Source: a virus
Reading direction: 5' to 3' (one strand)
Length of the DNA: 24,402 nt
IMG/VR virus record: IMGVR_UViG_3300024229_000033
Span: 1-24,402 of that record
The notes under the pieces were generated by a model. The model had not been told where the DNA came from. It did no database searches and worked only from the letters and a program-made list of their open reading frames with translations. A program made the position numbers and the translations under genes. Of this stretch, positions 14,016 to 20,537 are shown piece after piece; the first letter of the stretch is position 1; each line of letters opens with the position of its first letter.

Positions 14016-14653
14016 AACGCTCAACGAGAAAACTAAGCAGGACGATAGTAAGAAATAACCTGTATTCATTCCTAAACGCAGCGACCTTTGAAGAAATTCA
14101 GGCAGGTCTGAAATGGTACAAGGAAGCACAGGACTTTGTGTACGAGCAATACCACGAGTTCAAACATTCTTTTCGTCTCATTGACAAAATAGAGAACTTG
14201 ACACCGTACAAGGTTGCAGGGATACTAAGTGCAACGAGTCCTAACAACCGTTGGGAGCAAAATAAAAAGGATACGATAACGGTACTCAAAGCCATTGCCG
14301 CAGGGCTACCGCCTGAGTCCGTAAAGATATGCACCTATAACGCAAATAAAGTCAAGGCTTTTGAAATTGGCAAGGGCAATATAGAACTAACTGCTAAGAG
14401 TCCTAAAACTCACAGCTTCGCTATGAATATAGGGCTAATGAGTCCCGACCATATAACCATAGACAAGTGGCACTTAAGAGCCTGTGCAACGAAGGCACAC
14501 GAGGGAATACAGGAATGTATGGAAAGCTGTACGGCTACTGAATACAGAAGGCTTGAAGCTATAACCGCAGAGGTTGCCCACGAAGCAGGATACAAAGGCT
14601 ACGAAGCTCAGGCAATTATATGGATAGTAATAAAAAGAATTTGGAACAGGTAA
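14012..14653 (+). CDS. Putative HhH/DNA-glycosylase-like phage protein (213 aa)
   Basis: Conserved-looking blocks are ILSATSPNNRWEQNK (71-85), KSPKTHSFAMNI (129-140) and HITIDKWHLRAC (147-158, with D151). This order (a site for N-rich loop, a Lys-containing SF segment, then a VT-x-D-x-W segment) is seen in a family of phage proteins that resembles the helix-hairpin-helix glycosylase fold, annotated as a domain of unknown function. A DNA-binding or base-processing role is therefore possible but not shown. The start overlaps the upstream stop by 4 bp. Nothing looks truncated. Confidence 0.6.
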   Translation: MKRSTRKLSRTIVRNNLYSFLNAATFEEIQAGLKWYKEAQDFVYEQYHEFKHSFRLIDKIENLTPYKVAGILSATSPNNRWEQNKKDTITVLKAIAAGLPPESVKICTYNANKVKAFEIGKGNIELTAKSPKTHSFAMNIGLMSPDHITIDKWHLRACATKAHEGIQECMESCTATEYRRLEAITAEVAHEAGYKGYEAQAIIWIVIKRIWNR

Positions 14654-14663
14654 ATAAATAGAT

Positions 14664-14936
14664 ATGGAAAATTACGGAACTGAATGGTTCGATATGGACT
14701 ACGGAACAGGCTCGGAAACCTTCGAGGTTGAATTTGAATACAACGCTTGGGAGGACTGCTACGATTCGCAGGACTCAAGGAGTAACTTTTGGGATTGGGA
14801 GTACAATGTAACAAGACTGTACTACCTAACCGAACACGGAGACGAAGTAGAGATTGACTTAGATACCCTCACGCTAAAACAAGAGGGGTGTATTAACGAT
14901 GCCGTAGTAGGCGAAATAGAAAGAAAAGTATTATGA
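14664..14936 (+). CDS. Hypothetical acidic aromatic protein (90 aa)
   Basis: Very acidic and rich in Tyr and Trp (TEWFDMDYGTGSETFEVEFE, AWEDCYDSQDSRSNFWDWEY), with a beta-rich second half. The strong negative charge could mimic DNA or bind a basic host protein, as small early phage proteins often do; this is inference. Overlaps the next gene by 4 bp. Confidence 0.6.
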   Translation: MENYGTEWFDMDYGTGSETFEVEFEYNAWEDCYDSQDSRSNFWDWEYNVTRLYYLTEHGDEVEIDLDTLTLKQEGCINDAVVGEIERKVL

Positions 14937-15097
14937 TGAACAACTGCAAATACCCAACGGAGACAGAACAGCAATTTATGATGGACTTGGTTATAAACGA
15001 GTTCTATTGTAGAAGACAAGAAATGGACAATTACAATGTACAAGAACTAGCGTACCGCCAAGCTATAAGTGATGGTGCAATGCGCTTAAAAGTATAG
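14933..15097 (+). CDS. Hypothetical small protein (54 aa)
   Basis: Starts in the ATGATG overlapping the preceding stop and ends with TAG at 15097. Sequence begins MMNNCKYPTETEQQFMMDLV and ends with a helix (LAYRQAISDGAMRLKV). No recognised motif. Tight spacing on both sides supports that it is a real gene. Confidence 0.5.
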   Translation: MMNNCKYPTETEQQFMMDLVINEFYCRRQEMDNYNVQELAYRQAISDGAMRLKV

Positions 15098-15100
15098 GAT

Positions 15101-15271
15101 ATGTATAGATATATTTTTTACACACAAGAAAGCGTTGATGGTGCGAGGAAAGTACACGCTATCAAACATTGCAAAAGACCAAGAGCAACAAAGGTCTATA
15201 AGTATATGGAGTATCTATTCCATAGTGGAAAGGTTGCTGTATTTGGATATAGTATAGAAAGTAATATATGA
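15101..15271 (+). CDS. Hypothetical small basic protein (56 aa)
   Basis: ATG at 15101, TGA at 15271. Basic and aromatic: MYRYIFYTQESVDGARKVHA, then KHCKRPRATKVYKYMEYLF. Possibly a small nucleic-acid-binding protein, judged only by charge. Overlaps the next start by 4 bp. Confidence 0.5.
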   Translation: MYRYIFYTQESVDGARKVHAIKHCKRPRATKVYKYMEYLFHSGKVAVFGYSIESNI

Positions 15272-15546
15272 TGAGAGCTAAAATATATACCCCCGAAGGT
15301 GAGCTATACTACGAATGTTATAGCACCTATGAGGCAGAAGATATTATAGAAGACCTTGATAAAGGATACTACTATAAAGAGGTGCATACCTGCAAAGGGT
15401 GCAGCTCAGAAGAACCTGAGCCAAGATATGATGCTTATGGATATTCCACAGGTGATTGGTGCAGCAAGTGTTACGATAGCAGTAAGTATCCATATAGAAA
15501 AGACAGATACTACGACTACCTTAACGCAGGTGAATACTTAGAATAA
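15268..15546 (+). CDS. Small zinc-ribbon-like protein (92 aa)
   Basis: Two CxxC knuckles, CKGC (C42, C45) and CSKC (C65, C68), are 20 residues apart, a spacing compatible with one four-cysteine zinc site. The rest is acidic and rich in Tyr (DLDKGYYYKE, KYPYRKDRYYDYLNAGEY). Such proteins bind nucleic acid or protein partners. The specific role is unknown. The start overlaps the upstream gene (ATGATGA). Confidence 0.6.
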   Translation: MMRAKIYTPEGELYYECYSTYEAEDIIEDLDKGYYYKEVHTCKGCSSEEPEPRYDAYGYSTGDWCSKCYDSSKYPYRKDRYYDYLNAGEYLE

Positions 15547-15568
15547 TAACAAATAAAAACAATAGAAA

Positions 15569-15985
15569 ATGAAAAAGCAAAGACAAACAATTAAGCAGCT
15601 AATCATTAAGTGGTTAGGAATTGACACTCAGTTGCAAATGTTAGAGAAGCAACTTGACACATTAGAACGCCACACCTCAGAGCAAATCAGCGACTTCGAA
15701 TACAAGCTAGAAGACAAGGCAGATACTTACCAAGTGGATAACCTAGAGTCTGATGTATCGGATTGCGTATCGGAATGGAGAGTAGAGGAGATGATTGATA
15801 GAGAGATTGATGAGATTGAAGTTCCTACACGAGAAGATATTCAGGAGATGATTACAGAGGAGCAACACGAGATGGTTTTGGATGTGGTAAAAAATAACCT
15901 AGACGAAATTCAGCAAAAAGAATTTGATTATGATTTGGTAGTCTCGCAGGTAGTTAGTATTATTGTAGAGAAATTAAACAAGTAG
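15569..15985 (+). CDS. Coiled-coil protein (138 aa)
   Basis: After a basic head (MKKQRQTIKQLIIKWLG) residues 20-60 have heptad-like leucines (LQMLEKQLDTLERHTSEQIS), and the remainder is strongly acidic and helical. No enzymatic motif. It may be an adaptor or inhibitor; function unknown. Preceded by a short A-rich gap. Confidence 0.6.
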   Translation: MKKQRQTIKQLIIKWLGIDTQLQMLEKQLDTLERHTSEQISDFEYKLEDKADTYQVDNLESDVSDCVSEWRVEEMIDREIDEIEVPTREDIQEMITEEQHEMVLDVVKNNLDEIQQKEFDYDLVVSQVVSIIVEKLNK

Positions 15986-15986
15986 C

Positions 15987-16148
15987 ATGAAAGACAAGAA
16001 CAAAATTGCCGAGTGGTATGCAGAAGAGGTGATGCAACACAGCAGTACACCTTACGATGAGATAGAATGGTTAGTAATGAACTTAAACGATGATGCTATG
16101 AATACCATAGCGGATTATTACCAAGAAAGTAACAACGAAAACAAGTAG
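15987..16148 (+). CDS. Hypothetical small acidic protein (53 aa)
   Basis: ATG at 15987, 1 bp after the previous stop, and TAG at 16148. Helical and acidic (MKDKNKIAEWYAEEVMQHSS, YDEIEWLVMNLNDDAMNTIA). No recognised family. Confidence 0.5.
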   Translation: MKDKNKIAEWYAEEVMQHSSTPYDEIEWLVMNLNDDAMNTIADYYQESNNENK

Positions 16149-16152
16149 AATT

Positions 16153-16425
16153 ATGAGCAAGGAATTATCAAGAGTATTCAATTCAGGCAGGTTCGTTTCA
16201 GGGACTTACCTAAAAAAGAATGGAGAGGTTACAACCTTTCACGGACGTGCAGGGGTACACAAATATACAAAGGGAGGCAAGTCCTACCTGAACCCTAGCA
16301 ACTTCCTTATATGGGACTTGAGGCGCAAACGCTATATGGCTATTGTACCTCAGAATATACTGAGCTTCAAAGGAGACGGTATAAATGTAGAGGACGACAT
16401 TTGGTTCAACCAATTATTCATCTAA
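16153..16425 (+). CDS. Small SH3-barrel-like protein (90 aa)
   Basis: A compact beta-rich protein: RVFNSGRFVSGTYLKKNGEV, GRAGVHKYTKGGKS, FLIWDLRRKRYMAIVPQNIL, SFKGDG. It resembles a family of short Bacteroidota and phage proteins described as SH3 beta-barrel-like, with the same GR-x-GVxK and WD-x3-RxY-x-AIVP features (from memory, not searched). Probably binds nucleic acid or protein. Conserved-looking throughout and complete. Confidence 0.6.
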   Translation: MSKELSRVFNSGRFVSGTYLKKNGEVTTFHGRAGVHKYTKGGKSYLNPSNFLIWDLRRKRYMAIVPQNILSFKGDGINVEDDIWFNQLFI

Positions 16426-16435
16426 ACAAAAACCT

Positions 16436-16582
16436 ATGAAACAATCAGAACTTATTCAGGCAGTCCGCATAGTTGCGGATGCCTCGAACCTAGCGTGTAC
16501 CATACTAGGAAAGGACAGCGTAACAACACAAGAACTAACTTGGTTGACTGACAAACTATCTAAACAATTAGACAATGAGTAA
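16436..16582 (+). CDS. Hypothetical small protein (48 aa)
   Basis: ATG at 16436, TAA at 16582. Helical sequence MKQSELIQAVRIVADASNLA followed by CTILGKDSVTTQELTWLTDK. No recognised motif. It overlaps the next gene by 8 bp in a different frame. Confidence 0.5.
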   Translation: MKQSELIQAVRIVADASNLACTILGKDSVTTQELTWLTDKLSKQLDNE

Positions 16583-16718
16583 ACTTATCTATACAGTAGA
16601 ATGGGAAGGAGATAATACCACCTACAAACAGGACTTCGAAACTATCGAAGATGCACGAATTGCGTTAGCTGTACACCACAGAAAAAACGCACATTTAAAA
16701 ATCAAAAAAGAAGAATAA
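16575..16718 (+). CDS. Hypothetical small protein (47 aa)
   Basis: ATG at 16575 inside the preceding gene, TAA at 16718, 1 bp before the next ATG. Predicted beta-beta-alpha-beta pattern: KLIYTVEWEGDNTTYKQDFE, then IEDARIALAVHHRKN and LKIKKEE. No recognised family. Confidence 0.5.
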   Translation: MSKLIYTVEWEGDNTTYKQDFETIEDARIALAVHHRKNAHLKIKKEE

Positions 16719-16719
16719 T

Positions 16720-17031
16720 ATGGCAGACTTATCTGACAGACTGATGTATGCAGCAGACCTTGACTTGCTGTACGATGCACTCAACCTACTGACGGAAGCG
16801 TACAATGAAGGAGAGTTGGACAACCCACAAAGGGCTGTCCGAATCGTACAAAAGTTTGAGAGATTTGCATCAATTCACGAGGTCAGAACCAACGACCTCG
16901 TAACTCTCAAAGAGAAAGTAGAGAAAGCAAGGACTGAGTATCGCAGCCTCAAGCTAAGATACGATGGACTTGAGCAAAGGCTGAAACAGAAGGACACTTT
17001 ATTGCAACAGGTTATTGACAGTAAGTTGTGA
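16720..17031 (+). CDS. Coiled-coil protein (103 aa)
   Basis: The N-terminal half is helical (LSDRLMYAADLDLLYDALNL), and residues 58-100 form a clear coiled coil (LVTLKEKVEKARTEYRSLKL, LEQRLKQKDTLLQQV). It is the last gene of the small-gene cluster, ending at the hairpin-bearing gap. Function unknown. Confidence 0.6.
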   Translation: MADLSDRLMYAADLDLLYDALNLLTEAYNEGELDNPQRAVRIVQKFERFASIHEVRTNDLVTLKEKVEKARTEYRSLKLRYDGLEQRLKQKDTLLQQVIDSKL

Positions 17032-17104
17032 ATAATAGTATAATAAAAGAGTATCCCTTTAAGGGATACTCTTATAATAATAGTATATAAGTAATAGTAT
17101 AATA
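17032..17104 (+). promoter_or_regulatory. AT-rich gap with a strong hairpin, probable promoter/terminator region
   Basis: The hairpin AAGAGTATCCC-TTTAA-GGGATACTCTT is a perfect 11-bp stem with a 5-nt loop near 17048-17074. It is flanked on both sides by AATAATAGTATA-type repeats (AATAATAGTATAATAA before, ATAATAATAGTATA and GTAATAGTATAATAATG after). ATAATAATAGTA also occurs in the hairpin cluster near 10957. No T-run follows the stem, so a regulatory or attenuating role is at least as likely as termination. No TAnnTTTG was seen. Confidence 0.5.
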
Positions 17105-17800
17105 ATGCACAAAATAACAGAAGACAGATTCAAAGATTGGTTTCCTAAGAACAACCGATTCTTACACTACTGCGCTAAATACTACGGCTTTTCGTTTCAC
17201 AACGAAGCCGTTGTAGAGGAAGCGTCATTCCAAGCTATGCTCAATGTCAAAAGACTAATGGACAGAGACGAGGAATTTGAAACAGAACAAAAGCTAATGG
17301 GTACTGTAATGTGGTGTTTTAGGTTTGGTATATTATCATCTTACGACATCATCAAAAGACGGAACAGGTTGGATTGTAAAAACGAATCTGAAGTTACCTA
17401 CGGAGTTGGTAATGATGATGATTACAGCCTATATGAGGCAGCCTGTATCTATCACGACAAGCCCTACTCCAATGTAGGTGAGTTGATAAATGATGCAATG
17501 CTTGAAGACCTGAACCTAGAAGAGAGGGAGATTATCAAGCAACACTTCTATCAGGGAGAAACTTTAGTTGACATAAAGAAATCACTAGACCTAACTCCAA
17601 AGCAATTTAGAAATTCATACAACAGAGCTTTAGCGAAGTTGAAACTAAAACTAAAAGAGAATGACGAGAAATCCAATATCAAGAAACAGCGTACTGAATC
17701 TATGTTCAGAGTACGAAAAAGTAACAGGGTGGAGTCCCCTGTCAAAGACACGCAAAAGGACAGTAACTATTCCAAGGCAATGTCTTTTCTACATCCTTAG
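17105..17800 (+). CDS. Sigma-70-like RNA polymerase sigma factor (phage)
   Basis: 231 residues. Residues 33-85 match a sigma region 2 pattern in outline (NEAVVEEASFQAMLNVKRL, then a helix and DIIKRRNRLD). Residues 135-182 resemble region 4: LNLEEREIIKQHFYQGETLV, then the helix-turn-helix DIKKSLDLTPKQFRNSYNRA and a basic helix. It would direct RNA polymerase to phage promoters, such as ones not matching the host TAnnTTTG signal. The last 45 or so residues, after the region-4 helix, are polar and low in structure, and are encoded in DNA that also codes in another frame for the next protein. It starts just after the AT-rich hairpin gap. Confidence 0.65.
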   Translation: MHKITEDRFKDWFPKNNRFLHYCAKYYGFSFHNEAVVEEASFQAMLNVKRLMDRDEEFETEQKLMGTVMWCFRFGILSSYDIIKRRNRLDCKNESEVTYGVGNDDDYSLYEAACIYHDKPYSNVGELINDAMLEDLNLEEREIIKQHFYQGETLVDIKKSLDLTPKQFRNSYNRALAKLKLKLKENDEKSNIKKQRTESMFRVRKSNRVESPVKDTQKDSNYSKAMSFLHP

Positions 17801-18101
17801 AAAGAAGTGTGGCATGAGCTATTCTTCGATAGGACAGATATTCAGTTGCAATCACGCAACGGTGATACACGGTTCTAGAGTTACAGAGAACTCAATCCAC
17901 ATAAAAGACTCGGACACCTTGAGTGTAATATCAATATGGATTGACATTCTAGAAAATATAATGCCTAACAATATGCAGGTAATGTTCAGTACACAGGATA
18001 GAATCTATTCTGCACTTGAATCCACCTTGCTAAACAACCAAAGTAAGATTGCAGTCTTACAAGATATTTTAAAAAAGTACGAAGAAACTACCCTTGTTTA
18101 G
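17661..18101 (+). CDS. DnaA domain IV-like DNA-binding protein (146 aa)
   Basis: Residues 16-75 match the C-terminal DNA-binding domain of DnaA: EYEKVTGWSPLSKTRKRTVT, then IPRQCLFYILRKKCGMSYSS, IGQIFSCNHATVIHG. Compare the DnaA signature, which has PRQ, then IG..F...DHTTV.HA. No AAA+ domain is present, so this is a stand-alone DNA reader and not an initiator ATPase. The remaining residues are helical and may oligomerise. The domain needs residues upstream of Met52, so the ATG at 17661 is preferred although it overlaps the sigma-like gene by 140 bp in another frame. It may bind the repeat arrays at 11.3-11.9 kb or act as a replication or expression regulator (inference). Confidence 0.7.
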   Translation: MTRNPISRNSVLNLCSEYEKVTGWSPLSKTRKRTVTIPRQCLFYILRKKCGMSYSSIGQIFSCNHATVIHGSRVTENSIHIKDSDTLSVISIWIDILENIMPNNMQVMFSTQDRIYSALESTLLNNQSKIAVLQDILKKYEETTLV

Positions 18102-18120
18102 TTATAGTGTAGTATATTTG
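18094..18120 (+). promoter_or_regulatory. Bacteroidota-type promoter (TTG / TAnnTTTG)
   Basis: The -7 element TATATTTG (18113-18120) matches TAnnTTTG exactly, with TTG at 18094-18096, 16 bp upstream, as the -33 element; the spacing is slightly short. It lies in the only gap (52 bp) before the ERF gene, whose ATG is at 18153. It probably drives the recombination unit with host sigma, hence early expression. Part of it overlaps the end of the preceding gene. Confidence 0.55.
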
Positions 18121-18152
18121 TTCTGAAAGTAGTAACCAATTTAAATTTTCAT

Positions 18153-18698
18153 ATGAGTAACTTAACGAAATCCCTAATCAAAGTTCAGTCGGAATTGAAA
18201 GCACCGAAGGGACAACGCAACAAGTTCGGTAATTACAACTACCGTTCTGCAGAAGACATACTAGAGGCTGTCAAGCCTCTTCTAGCTAAGAACAATCTAG
18301 CTATGCAGGTGTCGGATACCGTAAACGAAGTGGCAGGTATCCCCTACATTGAGTCAATGGTAATAGTATCAGATGGTACAGACCAATTAGTAGTAACTGC
18401 ACAAGCAGGTGTTGACCCTAACCGTAAGGGTATGGACATAGCACAATGCTTTGGAGCGAGTTCATCTTACTCTCGTAAGTATGCGCTCAATGGTATGTTC
18501 TTGATTGACGATACTAAAGACCCTGATGCAACAAACACACACGGCAAAAACAATGCAGCCCCTTCAAAGCTGAAGCTAACTAGCGATGTAAAAGCTAAGA
18601 TGCTTGAGGCTGTGAAGAATGGTCAGGCTGACAAGGTAGAGTCCGCACTAAACAAGTACGATATTACTGCTGCTGTTCGTAAACAAATCCTAGGATAA
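18153..18698 (+). CDS. erf: ERF-family single-strand annealing recombinase
   Basis: 181 residues. It promotes annealing of complementary single strands in phage recombination and concatemer formation. Diagnostic blocks: KAPKGQRNKFGNYNYRSAED near 16-35, KPLLAKNNLAM near 41-51, and MDIAQCFGASSSYSRKYALN (94-113) followed by GMFLIDDTKDPDA. The C-terminal part (135-181) is a variable Lys-rich helical tail. It lies behind a host-type promoter and is followed by a small protein and an exonuclease, the usual annealase-exonuclease pairing. Confidence 0.9.
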   Translation: MSNLTKSLIKVQSELKAPKGQRNKFGNYNYRSAEDILEAVKPLLAKNNLAMQVSDTVNEVAGIPYIESMVIVSDGTDQLVVTAQAGVDPNRKGMDIAQCFGASSSYSRKYALNGMFLIDDTKDPDATNTHGKNNAAPSKLKLTSDVKAKMLEAVKNGQADKVESALNKYDITAAVRKQILG

Positions 18699-18991
18699 TG
18701 TCTTGGGAGGAAGGAATGAATGAGATGAAGATGGAGGAAACACCTATGGTGTTTCTCTCTTCACTTCTAGGTCAGATGGACATTGACAAGGATACTAAAA
18801 TTAAGATAGCTGAGAACATATTGATTGCAGGAGATTATGAATTAGACTTCCTGTATTCATTCACGGTACACCTAGCCGACCTGTTAGCAGACATTGAGAA
18901 GATTGGTGAGGGAGCAGAGCAACCTCTTGAGTTTAATGTATCTGAACTACTAGAACGAACACTCCAACTAATGGGAGTTCAAGACATATGA
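18698..18991 (+). CDS. Hypothetical acidic protein (97 aa)
   Basis: Acidic helical protein (MSWEEGMNEMKMEETPMVFL, then KIKIAENILIAGDYELDFL). No recognised motif. It shares one base with the ERF stop and overlaps the exonuclease start by 4 bp, so the three are translated together and it may be a partner of one of them. Confidence 0.6.
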   Translation: MSWEEGMNEMKMEETPMVFLSSLLGQMDIDKDTKIKIAENILIAGDYELDFLYSFTVHLADLLADIEKIGEGAEQPLEFNVSELLERTLQLMGVQDI

Positions 18992-19746
18992 GTGTAATTG
19001 AAAAGTTTAATGACGATGAGGCTTACTTTGCGGACAAGGAATACCTGTCCAATAGTATGCTCAAATTACTAAGGCAGTCGCCTACAAAGTTTCACCTACT
19101 AAGGAAAGGTAAGTGGTCTTATCCTAGCGCATCGTATTTCGATATTGGGACAGCACTACACGCACTCTTCTTGGAAGGTAAACAAGTAGCACTACCTTGG
19201 GAAGGAAGACGAGGCACAAACGATTACAAAGCCTTTGCTGCTGAGAATCCTGATAAGCTGATACTTCCTGAAAAGGATTACAAACTCGTAATGGGTATGT
19301 ATGACAAGCTCACTAAACTTAGCGAGGTTGATGAACTTATGGGTATCGACTTCAAGCCTGAAGTTCCTGCTGTGATGGAACACATAACGGATTCAGGCAA
19401 CTTAATTAAACTCAAAGGTAAGGCTGATGCCGTAGTATTTGACGGTGTTGAGACTTATCTAGTAGACCTAAAGACCTCAGCGAAATCGCTAGAGGATTGG
19501 AAGAAGGGAGCTAGGTGGATGATGTACAATCAACAAGCCTACCTTTACAAAACACTATTTGGAGTAGACAGTTTCTACTTCCTAGTAGTTGAGAAAGAGT
19601 TCCCTTATGAGGTAGGAATCTTTAAAGCAAGTGATGAGTTCCTTGCAAGTGGTGAATATGAATTTAATAAATCTATAGAACTGTATGAGAGAACATTCCT
19701 CAATGGAGTCTTCAATCCTTTTTCAGCAAGGATTGGAGAACTATAA
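18988..19746 (+). CDS. PD-(D/E)XK exonuclease (RecE/Cas4-like, phage recombination)
   Basis: 252 residues with the order expected for RecE/DUF3799-type phage nucleases: an N-terminal YLSNSMLKLLRQSPTKFHLL, a DIGTALHALFLEG segment with H58, then E125 in KPEVPAV, KGKADAVV with D147, LVDLKTS with D160 and K162, and NQQAYLYK with Q182/Q183 and Y186. It would resect double-stranded DNA to give the single strands used by the ERF protein. No iron-sulphur cysteines are visible. Overlaps its neighbours at both ends. Confidence 0.85.
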   Translation: MSVIEKFNDDEAYFADKEYLSNSMLKLLRQSPTKFHLLRKGKWSYPSASYFDIGTALHALFLEGKQVALPWEGRRGTNDYKAFAAENPDKLILPEKDYKLVMGMYDKLTKLSEVDELMGIDFKPEVPAVMEHITDSGNLIKLKGKADAVVFDGVETYLVDLKTSAKSLEDWKKGARWMMYNQQAYLYKTLFGVDSFYFLVVEKEFPYEVGIFKASDEFLASGEYEFNKSIELYERTFLNGVFNPFSARIGEL

Positions 19747-20131
19747 GAACTTAGGAGATGTAGTCCTGCTGTCCTCAGCGAGTGCTTGTAATGTAAGCGT
19801 AGTGGACATCATCTCTAAAAGTAAATCAAAAGAGATAGCTATGGCTAGAGCCATTGCCTGTTTCTTGCTGAATGAACTCGGTTTTGGTACGAGAGAAATA
19901 TCTAGGTTAACTAGTACAGACCCCAAAGGTGTGTACACCTACATTCACTCGCACGACAACCGTATGGCTGACCAAAGGTTCAAGAGGGCTTATGGCAAAG
20001 CTAAGAAATACTCAGAGGACTATTACTCTTCTGATGCTTCGCTGCACGATGAGGTGGCGAAGGTGAAAGCAAGGTACATAGAATTGGAATCTAAGTACGA
20101 ACATATTAAAGAACTATTAACTAGTAACTAA
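19703..20131 (+). CDS. Second DnaA domain IV-like protein (about 142 aa)
   Basis: Residues (numbered from an alternative ATG at 19685) 33-95 follow the DnaA domain IV plan: ACNVSVVDIISKSKSKEIAM, ARAIACFLLNELGFGTREIS, RLTSTDPKGVYTYIHSH. The match is weaker than in the protein at 17661: DPKGVYT stands where DnaA has DHTTVLH. After it comes a basic helix and a coiled coil (DEVAKVKARYIELESKYEHI). The ATG at 19703 is preferred because it shortens the overlap with the exonuclease gene to 44 bp; the ATG at 19685 is also possible. It could bind DNA at replication or recombination sites. Confidence 0.6.
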   Translation: MESSILFQQGLENYKNLGDVVLLSSASACNVSVVDIISKSKSKEIAMARAIACFLLNELGFGTREISRLTSTDPKGVYTYIHSHDNRMADQRFKRAYGKAKKYSEDYYSSDASLHDEVAKVKARYIELESKYEHIKELLTSN

Positions 20132-20144
20132 AACAAAAAAAGTT

Positions 20145-20390
20145 ATGGCAAACGACAAAGTATTCGTTGGTAAAACAAATGTAGTAACCACCAAGTTTGG
20201 TGAAATCGTGAAGGTAGCCTTTGGTCCACAGGACTTTGAGGTTCTTATGAACGCTAAGAATGAGAAAGGTTGGGTAAACCTTGAGATGAAAGACAAGCGT
20301 GATGGAGGTAAATACTTCCAACTCCAAGGTGAGTACACGGGAAAGCCGAAGGCACAAGCTGTAAATGATGGCGATGATATGCCGTTCTAA
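20145..20390 (+). CDS. Small protein with SSB-like acidic C-terminal tip (81 aa)
   Basis: Beta-rich body (KVFVGKTNVVTTKFGEIVKV, then GWVNLEMKDKRDGGKYFQLQ) ending GDDMPF, close to the DDDIPF tip with which bacterial SSB proteins recruit partners. At 81 residues it is shorter than a usual SSB (about 110 for the OB fold alone), so it is either a minimal single-strand binding protein or a small protein that uses an SSB-type tip. Its position after ERF and exonuclease fits a recombination role. The terminator follows directly. Confidence 0.6.
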   Translation: MANDKVFVGKTNVVTTKFGEIVKVAFGPQDFEVLMNAKNEKGWVNLEMKDKRDGGKYFQLQGEYTGKPKAQAVNDGDDMPF

Positions 20391-20404
20391 CTATATGCAA
20401 GTAG

Positions 20405-20437
20405 ATATAAAAAGGGGGCTACGCCCCCTTTTTATAT
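20405..20437 (+). terminator. Intrinsic terminator after the recombination unit
   Basis: ATATAAAAAGGGGGC (20405-20419) pairs over 15 bp with 20423-20437 around loop TAC, with a run of five T in the 3' arm. The symmetric A and T runs make it a bidirectional-looking rho-independent terminator. It ends the unit begun at the promoter near 18113. Confidence 0.85.
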
Positions 20438-20456
20438 GCTTTAAAACCAAAGAGAG

Positions 20457-20537
20457 ATGAGTGAGGATTTTGAAGTACACGGATGCGCATTAATACTGTT
20501 TGTCTATCATATATTCAATAAAGTGATAGACAAATAA
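20457..20537 (+). CDS. Very small putative peptide (26 aa)
   Basis: ATG at 20457 to TAA at 20537 gives MSEDFEVHGCALILFVYHIF and NKVIDK, a short peptide with a hydrophobic centre. The start is preceded by AAAGAGAG, as is the ATG of the next gene at 20550. The reading frame contains an 11-bp inverted repeat (20499-20509 with 20524-20534), so this may instead be a non-coding regulatory hairpin. Weakly supported. Confidence 0.3.
   Translation: MSEDFEVHGCALILFVYHIFNKVIDK
20499..20534 (+). promoter_or_regulatory. 11-bp inverted repeat / hairpin
   Basis: TTTGTCTATCA (20499-20509) is perfectly complementary to TGATAGACAAA (20524-20534), loop 14 nt. It lies 16 bp before the next start codon at 20550. 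It could be an operator or an mRNA hairpin controlling that gene. No T-run follows. Confidence 0.5.
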
